Part shown: positions 8,111 through 15,075 of the stretch, in pieces
Numbering within the stretch: the first letter of the stretch is position 1
Layout of the letters: the number at the start of each line of letters is the position of its first letter
Assembly: GCA_018646825.1 (NCBI GenBank)
Contig: JABGUA010000007.1
Span: forward strand, 1 to 17,818
Source: Piscirickettsiaceae bacterium
GTDB taxonomy: Bacteria > Pseudomonadota > Gammaproteobacteria > Nitrosococcales > Methylophagaceae
Length of the DNA: 17,818 nucleotides
Direction: 5' to 3'
Notes under the pieces: model-generated
Told to the model about the DNA's origin: nothing
What the model saw: only the letters and a program-made list of their open reading frames with translations
Database searches by the model: none
Position numbers and translations under genes: made by a program

Positions 8111-8175
8111 AACTGATTGTTTAAATCATAATAATTCAAAATAACGATTAATAGATGCTATTCCTTTCCTATTCT

Positions 8176-9180
8176 CTAAGTGTATTTAACCTTTGGAAGA
8201 GATGACTGAATTGAACTAGGTAAGTGGCTAACTAGAAGCTTTCTCACCGGTTGCCAATAAGCCGATAATAACAATAACATTGCCCCCATAAAGACACCGG
8301 TAAACGCAAAGCTTGACCCGACCATGCCATAACGATCTATAAGACCAGATAAAGCATAAATAACATAAATCAAAGACGACACCATAAACACGCGCCTATC
8401 GATACAAACCGATATAAAAGTCAGTAATAAATACAACAATATCACCAACCCCATACGCCATAGACCTTGTTCACCATCTAATATATCCAAACCGGTGAAA
8501 ATAGGGTGAATAATCAGTGGTGCTGCCAAAAGATGGATCCAGAAAGCAACATCAGAACGATAGTTAACGCGCGTCCTATCAGATGAATCCCAACGCATCG
8601 CGAATGCAAAAACCAATATGCCACATATGAATAACACGGGTGATAACCAACTATCCATATCTGGAAAAACAGTGATTAATGATGAAATAATCAAACCCAC
8701 CGATGCCGCCACCGCCACCGCAACGGTGATCGGAACGCTGAACCGTTGCCAATGGACAAATGCTGCTATGACAGATAGGGTCGCCGCCAACATAGCACCC
8801 GACTCTGTCTCAAGCGAAAGCAGTGAATGTGATAAACCGGTAATGCTGCCGACAAAGGCAATTAGCAGCATGATGGCTGGTAAAGCCATTTTTCTTTTCA
8901 GTACGAAAAACTCAGCCAACCCCCAGGATAACAAAGCAAACACTAAATAACCTAAGCTGGTATTAACCCCTTCTAAAACCGAAAAAGAAGAAAACAACAA
9001 AAGGCCACAGGCAATGACAATAAAAATATCATTAAACCCACCAATTAACTTAAAATGTTCCTCATCTGCTGCCGGAGAATCAGTAGCAGAAGCCACTTGA
9101 CCTCGAAATTCATCAACTGCTGCAGCTGAAAAAATACCTTCTTTTACAGCCCTATTTAAGTCTTCTTCGCTATACTGCAT
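8176..9180 (-). CDS. Polytopic membrane protein of unknown function (DUF2157-like)
   Basis: A 334-residue protein with a soluble N-terminus of about 45 residues (MQYSEEDLNRAVKEGIFS, a short helical segment resembling the start of DUF2157 membrane proteins), then roughly nine to ten hydrophobic segments to a basic C-terminal tail (about residue 310 on). No catalytic motif is recognised. The DUF2157 likeness is from memory of the N-terminal pattern and overall layout and is tentative. Two starts are possible: ATG at 9180, two bases after the upstream TGA, or an in-frame TTG at 9186 overlapping that stop. A purine run AAGAG sits 5 bases before the TTG and 11 before the ATG, so the choice is open. 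The gene is almost certainly co-transcribed and translationally coupled with the MscS-type gene, which suggests a role in membrane or osmotic state; that is inference. Confidence 0.7.
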   Translation of the reverse strand: MQYSEEDLNRAVKEGIFSAAAVDEFRGQVASATDSPAADEEHFKLIGGFNDIFIVIACGLLLFSSFSVLEGVNTSLGYLVFALLSWGLAEFFVLKRKMALPAIMLLIAFVGSITGLSHSLLSLETESGAMLAATLSVIAAFVHWQRFSVPITVAVAVAASVGLIISSLITVFPDMDSWLSPVLFICGILVFAFAMRWDSSDRTRVNYRSDVAFWIHLLAAPLIIHPIFTGLDILDGEQGLWRMGLVILLYLLLTFISVCIDRRVFMVSSLIYVIYALSGLIDRYGMVGSSFAFTGVFMGAMLLLLSAYWQPVRKLLVSHLPSSIQSSLPKVKYT

Positions 9181-9182
9181 TT

Positions 9183-10244
9183 TCAAACCAACTCTTTTTT
9201 AGGTGATACATTGTTCATGACATGTGTTAATGGTGTCGCCAAGCTTATCACCTCAGCAATAGACAAATTCAAAATCACCTCTCGAAATACTTGCCGTGTT
9301 TTTAACAACTGCTTAATATCTTTGGTATAGAAAAATACGGTCCATTTAACTGCATGGTCTCCCGTGTCATCAATCACCACCTCTATCGGGTGCTGAGATT
9401 CATAATGCTCCTGGTATTCCTCTCTCAGCAGATCCTCGACCTGTGCAAAGAAACTTCTCACAACCTTAGGTGAGACATCATAACCAATATTAAATGTTAG
9501 GCTTTCGCGTAAGCCCTTCGCAGAAGCAAACTTACTTAAATTTTGTAAGAATAACCCTCGAAGCTGGCTATTCTTAATCATCATCCGATGATTATTACTC
9601 ATATCCAGAAACTCAGTATGTAACATTCTCGTTTTATATACATTGGCATAAATTTGTTTGCCATCCTGGGTTATTTGGAGAATATCGCCTTCTTCGACCA
9701 TTTTAGTATTTAAAATAATCAGACCATTGATAATATCTGGTGCCCATGCTGCTTGGGTTAGCGCCAACATAACGCCAACAAAACCAAGCACACCACCTGC
9801 TTGTAACACACTCTCAAAACCCAATAGCTGAATACAACTAATCAACCAGATAATAAAGAGGAAAACACCACCGAAAACAACTAACCCACGAGAGTTATAC
9901 GTCTCCGAAATTCGTATCCCCGAATCTGTTTCGTGTTGTTTTCCATAGCGGCTATGCATGAAATAACTATAAATTTTAAACACCATAAAGAACACATAAC
10001 TGATTAACAACACGGTTAACGCCTTACTCAACCAGTTCTCTTCAATCGCCGGTGCCACGATTGCCTTATACAGGATCAAACCAATAATAACGATATTGAT
10101 AACCCGTAATAAATGGACTTGTTTGCTCTGTTGACCCTCCTGTTTAGGCGTTAATTTATCAACTATTTCACCTGCAAAAATGAATAAACCAATATTAATT
10201 GCAATCAGAAACCACTCTAATGAAGAAATGTCGATCATAGCCAT
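9183..10244 (-). CDS. MscS-family mechanosensitive ion channel
   Basis: A 353-residue small-conductance mechanosensitive channel homologue, expected in the inner membrane to release solutes on hypo-osmotic shock. Five hydrophobic segments are seen (about residues 10-28, 46-64, 76-95, 120-141 and 146-167). The last is the Gly/Ala-rich pore helix, QAGGVLGFVGVMLALTQAAW, followed by the amphipathic kink helix and DIINGLIILN. The beta domain starts with the typical EEGDILQI (184-191) and continues through KNSQLRG. A C-terminal alpha/beta domain ends near residue 340. The length is larger than E. coli MscS (286) because of two extra N-terminal membrane segments. ATG codons lie at 10244 and 10238; neither has a strong ribosome site, and the longer start is kept. 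It is the first gene of a two-gene operon. Confidence 0.88.
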   Translation of the reverse strand: MAMIDISSLEWFLIAINIGLFIFAGEIVDKLTPKQEGQQSKQVHLLRVINIVIIGLILYKAIVAPAIEENWLSKALTVLLISYVFFMVFKIYSYFMHSRYGKQHETDSGIRISETYNSRGLVVFGGVFLFIIWLISCIQLLGFESVLQAGGVLGFVGVMLALTQAAWAPDIINGLIILNTKMVEEGDILQITQDGKQIYANVYKTRMLHTEFLDMSNNHRMMIKNSQLRGLFLQNLSKFASAKGLRESLTFNIGYDVSPKVVRSFFAQVEDLLREEYQEHYESQHPIEVVIDDTGDHAVKWTVFFYTKDIKQLLKTRQVFREVILNLSIAEVISLATPLTHVMNNVSPKKELV

Positions 10245-10375
10245 AGTTAATATTTATCTTTTGAAGTATGAAAAGGGTTATAGAATAACAATAATCACAT
10301 TAAGTAATCTCAATATAGGACTAAATTTCATCTATAAAGAACATTTTATGAAAAAAGGCGCTCACGTTTGTTTAA

Positions 10376-10404
10376 TTGATTTGCTAAATATATTGCCTTA
10401 TTAA
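10376..10404 (+). promoter_or_regulatory. Possible promoter of the methyltransferase gene
   Basis: TTGATT (10376-10381) and TATTAA (10399-10404) are separated by 17 bases, each matching four of six consensus bases. It lies 89 bp before the start codon and precedes two small hairpins. A modest match in an AT-rich region. Confidence 0.35.
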
Positions 10405-10447
10405 CCCAAGGCTATACCATAGAAGGCGTCCTCGTTTTGTCATTTAT

Positions 10448-10475
10448 CTATCTTCGATAGTCGGCTCAGCGCCGA
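10448..10475 (+). promoter_or_regulatory. Tandem hairpins in the methyltransferase leader
   Basis: CTATC-TTC-GATAG (10448-10460) is directly followed by TCGGC-TCAGC-GCCGA (10461-10475) and then AAAAAT. Both are perfect 5-bp inverted repeats. The second ends 6 bases before the AGAGG ribosome site, so they could affect translation; this is inference. Confidence 0.35.
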
Positions 10476-10493
10476 AAAATTAGAGGCCACATA

Positions 10494-11147
10494 ATGACAG
10501 CACTACGCTTACGCTACCAAACCGTTGAGTTTGAGAAAATGGATATCCATTTATGTACGCTGCGCAATAAACAAGAATTTCATGATCCTAAAGCGATTGC
10601 CGAAAAATTAGGTATATGCTCGGCATCTTGGCCTATGTTTGGTGTAATTTGGCCGTCAAGTTTAGTTCTTGCTCACTATATTTCTAAGTACGAAACTAGC
10701 ACAAAAAGGATGCTGGAAGTCGGTTGTGGTATAGCCCTGTCCAGTTTGCTCTTAAATAAGCAATCTGATGATATTACGGCAACCGATTATCACCCAGAGG
10801 CACAAAAATTTTTACAACGAAACACCGAACTTAATGAAAATAGTACCATTGCCTTTGAACAAGTTGATTGGGCAGAAACAGGAGATGCCCTTGGCCTTTT
10901 TGACCTTATTATTGGCAGCGACCTATTGTATGAGGACAATCATATCGAGTTACTCGCCAACTTCATCAATACGCACTCAAAACCGAACTGCGAAGTGATT
11001 ATCGTTGACCCTGGTAGAGGAAGAAAAAATAAATTAAGCGCACGGATGCAACAACTCGGGTTTACTTCTTCTCACCACAAACCAAGTCAGACCGAGGACT
11101 ATCTCGACCAAGAATTCAAAGGCTATATTCTAAAATTTGCACGCTGA
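10494..11147 (+). CDS. Class I SAM-dependent methyltransferase, METTL21/METTL23-like
   Basis: A 217-residue Rossmann-fold methyltransferase. Visible motifs are GVIWPSSLVLAHYI (residues 50-63), the SAM-binding motif I LEVGCGIALSS (74-84), the acidic end of strand 2 in ATDYHPEA (96-103), and motif DLIIGSDLLYED (137-148). This combination is typical of the Methyltransf_16 group (protein lysine or histidine methyltransferases and relatives), which has members in proteobacteria. The substrate is unknown; a protein substrate is inferred from the family. AGAGG lies 7 bases before the ATG and supports the start. The gene stands alone: its left neighbour is divergent and its right neighbour is convergent. 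No terminator is visible after it, and 232 bp without a gene follow. Confidence 0.88.
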   Translation: MTALRLRYQTVEFEKMDIHLCTLRNKQEFHDPKAIAEKLGICSASWPMFGVIWPSSLVLAHYISKYETSTKRMLEVGCGIALSSLLLNKQSDDITATDYHPEAQKFLQRNTELNENSTIAFEQVDWAETGDALGLFDLIIGSDLLYEDNHIELLANFINTHSKPNCEVIIVDPGRGRKNKLSARMQQLGFTSSHHKPSQTEDYLDQEFKGYILKFAR

Positions 11148-11379
11148 AATAAGCATCCTTCACGACCATGTCACATACATGCTAAGCCGCATCTACTCGA
11201 ATATTACAAGGCAACATTAAGCCCCACGAATTAACCACCAGATTTAAAAATAATAGCCTTTTCTTAACTGGTACAAACGATGCGACTATAATAAACCGCA
11301 AAAAAACAGCCCACAAAATTTATTGAAATTAACTCCTTAGTAATTATCTGCTCTAAAAACTAATTAAACGTCATCATTT
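11148..11379. other. Intergenic region between convergent methyltransferase-like genes
   Basis: A 232-bp AT-rich stretch without a supportable ORF and without a clear rho-independent terminator for either flanking gene. Its only notable content is a strong + strand promoter-like pair at 11264-11292. Confidence 0.5.
11264..11292 (+). promoter_or_regulatory. Orphan promoter-like sequence
   Basis: TTAACT (11264-11269) and a perfect TATAAT (11287-11292) are 17 bases apart. No + strand gene follows; transcription would run into the antisense strand of the gene at 11380-12024. It may be chance in AT-rich DNA or may drive a non-coding or antisense RNA. Confidence 0.35.
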
Positions 11380-12024
11380 TCACTGCGGATCAAATTTATA
11401 AGCACCATAATCTTTTTCCACCTGCTTCATATCTATACTCTTCTTGATAGAAAAAAGTCCTATCGTGTCAACCTTCTGTACAGTATCCAGATACTTCAAC
11501 AAAATATGATATTGCTCACGATTCCAAAAATCATGGATTAAGATTTTCAAATTACTATTTTCACAACATGACATAATTATTTTTAATGTACATGCGACCC
11601 TGAACCTTCCGTCAACAAGTGCTAAATCGACCAGTTCTGGGTCAATAACATGAAAAATACTTGATGAATAAGCCTCAAAAATATCATTATCATTATCCGG
11701 GAAGCCCCAGTCCCGAGTAGGGCCAATATTTACCGAATGTATATGCAGGCATTTCCCTTCAAAAAATCTAGCAATCATATACCGGCGCATATACGCTAAC
11801 CAGCAAAAACTTGACTCAACCGTATATATTTTTGCTTTCGATCTCTGAATTGCTCGAATTGTACTCCCTCCTAATCCAAACTCTAAGTAATGTTGGGAGT
11901 TTTTTATAGCCTCATCGAAAATAGATATTTCTGCTTTTGACATAATAAACTGATAAAAGACTGGATAAGGAGAAAACTTGTCTAAGCTACATACTACCTG
12001 CTTTACTTTTGACTTGAATGCCAT
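11380..12024 (-). CDS. Rossmann-fold, methyltransferase-like protein of unknown function
   Basis: A 214-residue protein. Residues 46-57 (YLEFGLGGSTIR) look like the glycine-rich SAM-binding loop of class I methyltransferases, followed by an acidic strand-2 end (YTVESS, 67-72). Further distinctive blocks are NIGPTRDWGFP (99-109), DLALVDGRFRVACTL (133-147) and IHDFWNREQYH (163-173). These blocks resemble a group of uncharacterised methyltransferase-like proteins found near polysaccharide or surface genes in other bacteria; that likeness is from memory and the activity is unproven. An AGGGG ribosome site precedes the ATG. Base use is AT-richer than in neighbouring housekeeping genes, and the gene stands alone with long non-coding flanks, which suggests later acquisition. 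A leader of about 135 bases is likely (see promoter at 12166-12193). Confidence 0.72.
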   Translation of the reverse strand: MAFKSKVKQVVCSLDKFSPYPVFYQFIMSKAEISIFDEAIKNSQHYLEFGLGGSTIRAIQRSKAKIYTVESSFCWLAYMRRYMIARFFEGKCLHIHSVNIGPTRDWGFPDNDNDIFEAYSSSIFHVIDPELVDLALVDGRFRVACTLKIIMSCCENSNLKILIHDFWNREQYHILLKYLDTVQKVDTIGLFSIKKSIDMKQVEKDYGAYKFDPQ

Positions 12025-12165
12025 CTCTTTCCCCTAATCCCTATTTTTTTAATCCAGCAGTTATCGGACAGAACTTTGCCACGTAATCCATAAAATATTA
12101 GCCCATAAAGATATTAATTCGCTAGTTTTTATAGATTAGTCCAAATGCTCTCCTCCCTAAAATAA

Positions 12166-12193
12166 AGAATATATTTACCCGATAATATTTCAA
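12166..12193 (-). promoter_or_regulatory. Possible promoter of the methyltransferase-like gene
   Basis: On the - strand TTGAAA (12193-12188) and TATTCT (12171-12166) are 16 bases apart, with five and four consensus matches. Transcription would start near 12160, giving a leader of about 135 bases before the ATG at 12024. Confidence 0.4.
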
Positions 12194-12245
12194 ATACTAT
12201 ATGACGAGTTCGAAAACATCTACTGTTTATTAATTGCTCACACAA

Positions 12246-12275
12246 AAAAAGGGCTGATAAAAATCAGCCCTTTTT
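12246..12275. terminator. Rho-independent terminator after csp2 (bidirectional)
   Basis: AAAAAGGGCTGAT (12246-12258), loop AAAA, ATCAGCCCTTTTT (12263-12275): a perfect 13-bp stem whose outer part forms A and T runs on both sides. On the - strand it ends csp2 63 bp after its stop. Confidence 0.92.
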
Positions 12276-12338
12276 GTTAACTCAACTTAAAATCAGCGAT
12301 TATCTTTCGCTTCTTCCTCGTATTGTCTATTCTTTTAC

Positions 12339-12545
12339 TTAAACAGCGCGAACTTTGTTTTCGCAAGGGCCTTTCTGGCCTTCACCCACTTCAAATTCAA
12401 CTGCTTGACCATCATTCAATGTAGCGTATCCGCCATCTGCTTGAATTTCTGAGTGATGAACAAATAAATCTTTACTACCATCTTCTGGTGTAATAAAACC
12501 GAAACCTTTATCTGCATTAAACCACTTTACTGTACCTGTACTCAT
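12339..12545 (-). CDS. CspA-family cold-shock protein (csp2)
   Basis: A 68-residue cold-shock domain protein, close to the E. coli CspA/CspE type in length and motifs: MSTGTVKWFNADKGFGFI at the start, RNP1 KGFGFI and RNP2 LFVHH. It binds single-stranded nucleic acid and melts RNA structure. The tail (GQKGPCENKVRAV) carries a Cys where many homologues have Ala-x-Asn. A GAGG ribosome site lies 5 bases before the ATG. The likely leader is about 120 bases and holds two inverted repeats, which recalls the long structured leaders of cspA mRNAs. Its own promoter and its own strong terminator make it monocistronic. Cold induction is inferred from this layout only. Confidence 0.97.
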   Translation of the reverse strand: MSTGTVKWFNADKGFGFITPEDGSKDLFVHHSEIQADGGYATLNDGQAVEFEVGEGQKGPCENKVRAV

Positions 12546-12562
12546 ACTAACCTCTTTATCTC

Positions 12563-12599
12563 ATAGTGAAAAATAGTATTCTGTTTTTGCTATCACTAT
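12563..12599 (-). promoter_or_regulatory. Hairpin in csp2 5' leader
   Basis: ATAGTGA (12563-12569) and TCACTAT (12593-12599) form a 7-bp stem around a 23-base loop, ending 17 bases before the start codon and next to the ribosome site. A role in translation control is inferred from position. Confidence 0.4.
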
Positions 12600-12621
12600 T
12601 ACACAAACAGATTTTGAACTT

Positions 12622-12637
12622 ATGTTATTCATAACAT
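12622..12637. promoter_or_regulatory. 16-bp palindrome upstream of csp2
   Basis: ATGTTAT-TC-ATAACAT is a perfect 7-bp inverted repeat with a 2-base centre, 77-92 bp before the csp2 start. It could be an operator or a small leader stem; the 2-base centre favours a protein-binding dyad over a hairpin. Confidence 0.35.
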
Positions 12638-12672
12638 CAAGCTTATCATTAAGATGCACTTAAGACTTACAG

Positions 12673-12699
12673 AGTATATCTCAATTAGCTTCTCTGCAA
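12673..12699 (-). promoter_or_regulatory. Possible csp2 promoter
   Basis: On the - strand TTGCAG (12699-12694) and TATACT (12678-12673) are 15 bases apart, so both boxes are good but the spacing is short. The pair lies just downstream of the fusA terminator, where a csp2 promoter is expected. Confidence 0.4.
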
Positions 12700-12717
12700 G
12701 CTTTCAAAGTAGATCGA

Positions 12718-12750
12718 AAAAAGGGGGTTGATAGAATCAGCCCCCTTTTT
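12718..12750 (-). terminator. Rho-independent terminator after fusA
   Basis: GGGGGTTGAT (12723-12732), loop AGA, ATCAGCCCCC (12736-12745), a 10-bp stem with one G-U pair, flanked by A (12717-12722) and T (12746-12750) runs. It lies 25 bp after the fusA stop. Confidence 0.93.
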
Positions 12751-12775
12751 ACTTAACCCGATCTAAATCTAAAGG

Positions 12776-14869
12776 CTACTTCTTCGCATCTGCTTCACGT
12801 TGTTTCGCATCTTTAATCACTTCTTCAGCCACATTACGTGGGCATGCACTATAATGCAAAAATTCCATAGAGAACTGACCACGACCAGATGTCATTGTAC
12901 GTAATGAACCGATGTAACCAAACATTTCGCTTAGTGGCACTTCACCATTGATACGTACACCGGTTGGATTTGCATCTTGTGATTTAATCATACCGCGACG
13001 ACGATTCAAATCGCCAATCACATCACCAACATGATCTTCAGGTGTAAAAACGTCGACCTTCATAATCGGTTCCATCAATTGCGGACCCGCTTTTGGCATT
13101 GATTGACGGTAAGCCGCCATCGCAGCTAACTCAAACGCAACGGCAGATGAATCCACCGCATGGAAACCACCATCGTACAAATTAACTTTAAAGTCTAAAC
13201 ATGGGTAGCCTGCTAAGACACCACGATCCATCATTTTCTTGAAACCTGTCTCTACTGCAGACCAGAACTCGCGTGGTACCGAACCACCGGTGACAGTTGA
13301 TTCGAAGATAAATCCTGAACCAGTTTCGCCTGGCTCAATGATGTAATCAATCTTACCGAACTGACCTGAACCACCCGATTGTTTCTTATGTGTGTAGCTG
13401 TCTTCAATACGCTGTGTAATCGTTTCACGGTAAGCCACTTGTGGTTCACCAACAGTCACATCAACACCGTGAGTACGGTTTAGAATATCTACTTTGATAT
13501 CTAAATGAAGCTCGCCCATCCCTTTAATGATAGTTTCACCACTTTCTTGGTCTGTTTCGACTCGGAAAGAAGGATCTTCTTTAATCATCTTACCGAGTGC
13601 GATACCCATTTTTTCAGAGCCACCTTTATCTTTCGGTGAAATGGCAATCGAAATAACAGGATCTGGGAATACCATAGGCTCTAAAGTAGCTGGTTTCTTT
13701 GGATCACATAATGTGTGACCCGTTTGTACGTCTTTCATACCCACAACAGCGATAATATCGCCCGCTTGAGCTGAGTTTAGTTCTGTACGATCATCTGCAT
13801 GCATTTCAACCATACGGCCAACACGCTCAGTCTTACCAGTAAAGGTATTTAAAACTGTATCACCTTTATTTAAAACACCAGAGTAGATACGGATAAACGT
13901 TAAAGCACCAAAGCGGTCATCCATAATTTTGAATGCCAATGCACGTAATGGTGCATCAGGTGTAACGATGGCGAACTCGCCCGTTTCTTCACCTTCCTCA
14001 TCCACTTCAGGTTGTGGGTCAACCTCTGTTGGTGTTGGCAAGTAAGCCACAACCGCATCCAATACCATTTGAACACCTTTATCTTTAAAGGCAGAACCAC
14101 AGTAGGTTGGGAAGAAATCCATTGTTAATGTACCCTTACGAATACATTTATGAAGATCTTCAATCGAAGGTTCTTCACCTTCAAGATAGGCTTCCATCAA
14201 CACATCATCTTGTTCTAGTGCTGTTTCAACTAATAGCTCACGATACTCTTCAACTTTATCCGCCATATCGGCAGGTGGCTCTTCGATGCGGAAAGCGGTT
14301 GTATCTTCTTCGTTATCCCATATCCAAGCTTTGCGTGTTAATAAGTCTACACAGCCTACGAAATCATCTTCAATACCAATTGGCAAAACCATCACCAACG
14401 GATGTGCACCTAAAACATCTTCAACTTGTTTTACAACACGGTAAAAATCAGCGCCCATACGGTCTAATTTATTAACGAATATAATACGAGACACTTCAGA
14501 ATCATTCGCATAGCGCCAGTTTGTTTCAGATTGAGGCTCAACACCACCGCTACCACAGAAAACACCAACACCACCATCAAGTACTTTTAAAGAACGGTAA
14601 ACTTCTATCGTGAAGTCAACGTGTCCTGGTGTATCGATAACATTCAAGCGATGACCATTCCATTCACAGCTTGTTGCTGCTGATTGGATAGTAATCCCGC
14701 GCTCTTGCTCTTGTTCCATGAAGTCAGTCGTTGCTTCACCATCATGCACTTCACCCGTTTTATGAATCTTACCGGTGAGTTTTAAGATGCGTTCCGTTGT
14801 TGTGGTTTTACCCGCGTCAACGTGAGCAAAGATCCCAATGTTTCTATACTTAGATAAATCGGCGGCCAT
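12776..14869 (-). CDS. fusA: Elongation factor G, second-type (EF-G2/FusB-like)
   Basis: A 697-residue translational GTPase that moves tRNA and mRNA through the ribosome and, with RRF, splits ribosomes. G1 is AHVDAGKT (15-22), G2 lies in RGITIQSAA, G3 is DTPGH (79-83), G4 is NKLD (133-136) and G5 is in GSAFKDKG. Domains II to V follow, with GMGELHLDIKVDIL, the domain IV loop GGFHAVDSSAVAFE and MFGYIGSLRTMTSGRG. It is not flanked by rpsL, rpsG or tuf, and it carries FCGSGGVEPQSETNWRYAN where str-operon EF-G usually has a VGGVQPQSETVWRQA-like sequence. I therefore read it as the second EF-G copy known as FusB in Pseudomonas and Vibrio relatives; a str-operon copy should exist elsewhere. AGGA sits unusually close (2 bases) to the ATG. 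Confidence 0.95.
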   Translation of the reverse strand: MAADLSKYRNIGIFAHVDAGKTTTTERILKLTGKIHKTGEVHDGEATTDFMEQEQERGITIQSAATSCEWNGHRLNVIDTPGHVDFTIEVYRSLKVLDGGVGVFCGSGGVEPQSETNWRYANDSEVSRIIFVNKLDRMGADFYRVVKQVEDVLGAHPLVMVLPIGIEDDFVGCVDLLTRKAWIWDNEEDTTAFRIEEPPADMADKVEEYRELLVETALEQDDVLMEAYLEGEEPSIEDLHKCIRKGTLTMDFFPTYCGSAFKDKGVQMVLDAVVAYLPTPTEVDPQPEVDEEGEETGEFAIVTPDAPLRALAFKIMDDRFGALTFIRIYSGVLNKGDTVLNTFTGKTERVGRMVEMHADDRTELNSAQAGDIIAVVGMKDVQTGHTLCDPKKPATLEPMVFPDPVISIAISPKDKGGSEKMGIALGKMIKEDPSFRVETDQESGETIIKGMGELHLDIKVDILNRTHGVDVTVGEPQVAYRETITQRIEDSYTHKKQSGGSGQFGKIDYIIEPGETGSGFIFESTVTGGSVPREFWSAVETGFKKMMDRGVLAGYPCLDFKVNLYDGGFHAVDSSAVAFELAAMAAYRQSMPKAGPQLMEPIMKVDVFTPEDHVGDVIGDLNRRRGMIKSQDANPTGVRINGEVPLSEMFGYIGSLRTMTSGRGQFSMEFLHYSACPRNVAEEVIKDAKQREADAKK

Positions 14870-15075
14870 TTTCCTGTCTCTAAAAAGTAATAAATGTGTG
14901 TTAACACGAAGATAAACCAGAGGATTTTATACTAGTTTAATTTTTGATGCACTGATAAAAGAGATTAATAGCCTATAACCGACAAATCACGGTGATTTAG
15001 ACATTAAATCAATCAAATTAGGGAGTAAATTTAAATCTAGATGCGCAATCTATATCTGATTGCTAACTAACCGGC
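14870..15075. other. Upstream region of fusA with two palindromes
   Basis: 206 bp without a gene. Contents: GTGTTAACAC (14898-14907), a weak - strand promoter TTATCA-18-TAGTAT (14958-14929), and a perfect dyad AAATCAC-G-GTGATTT (14984-14998). No clear terminator for the DUF2818 gene is visible. Confidence 0.45.
14984..14998. promoter_or_regulatory. 15-bp operator-like dyad upstream of fusA
   Basis: AAATCAC and GTGATTT flank a single G in perfect inverted symmetry. The site is about 26 bp upstream of the possible fusA -35 and 115 bp before the start codon. The shape suggests binding of a dimeric regulator; which one is unknown. Confidence 0.4.

Larger units (their letters stand above)
12025..12338. 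other. AT-rich intergenic region upstream of the methyltransferase-like gene
   Basis: 314 bp without a supported gene. It contains a - strand promoter-like pair (12166-12193), a strong Shine-Dalgarno-like run AGGGAGGAGAG on the - strand (12158-12148) with no reading frame behind it, and the csp2 terminator (12246-12275). The rest is AT-rich and featureless to me. Confidence 0.55.

Noticed and set aside
10180..10404. 74-codon + strand frame across the start of the MscS-type gene
   Set aside because: Half of it is antisense to the channel gene; no ribosome site, no conserved sequence, and it overlaps the likely promoter of the next gene.
14107..14475. 122-residue open frame antisense to fusA
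   Set aside because: Shadow of a highly conserved gene; low-complexity composition and no family match.
14898..14907. GTGTTAACAC palindrome in the fusA leader
   Set aside because: A 10-base palindrome is easily found by chance in AT-rich DNA, and it is not placed at a clear promoter box; noted only within the intergenic entry.
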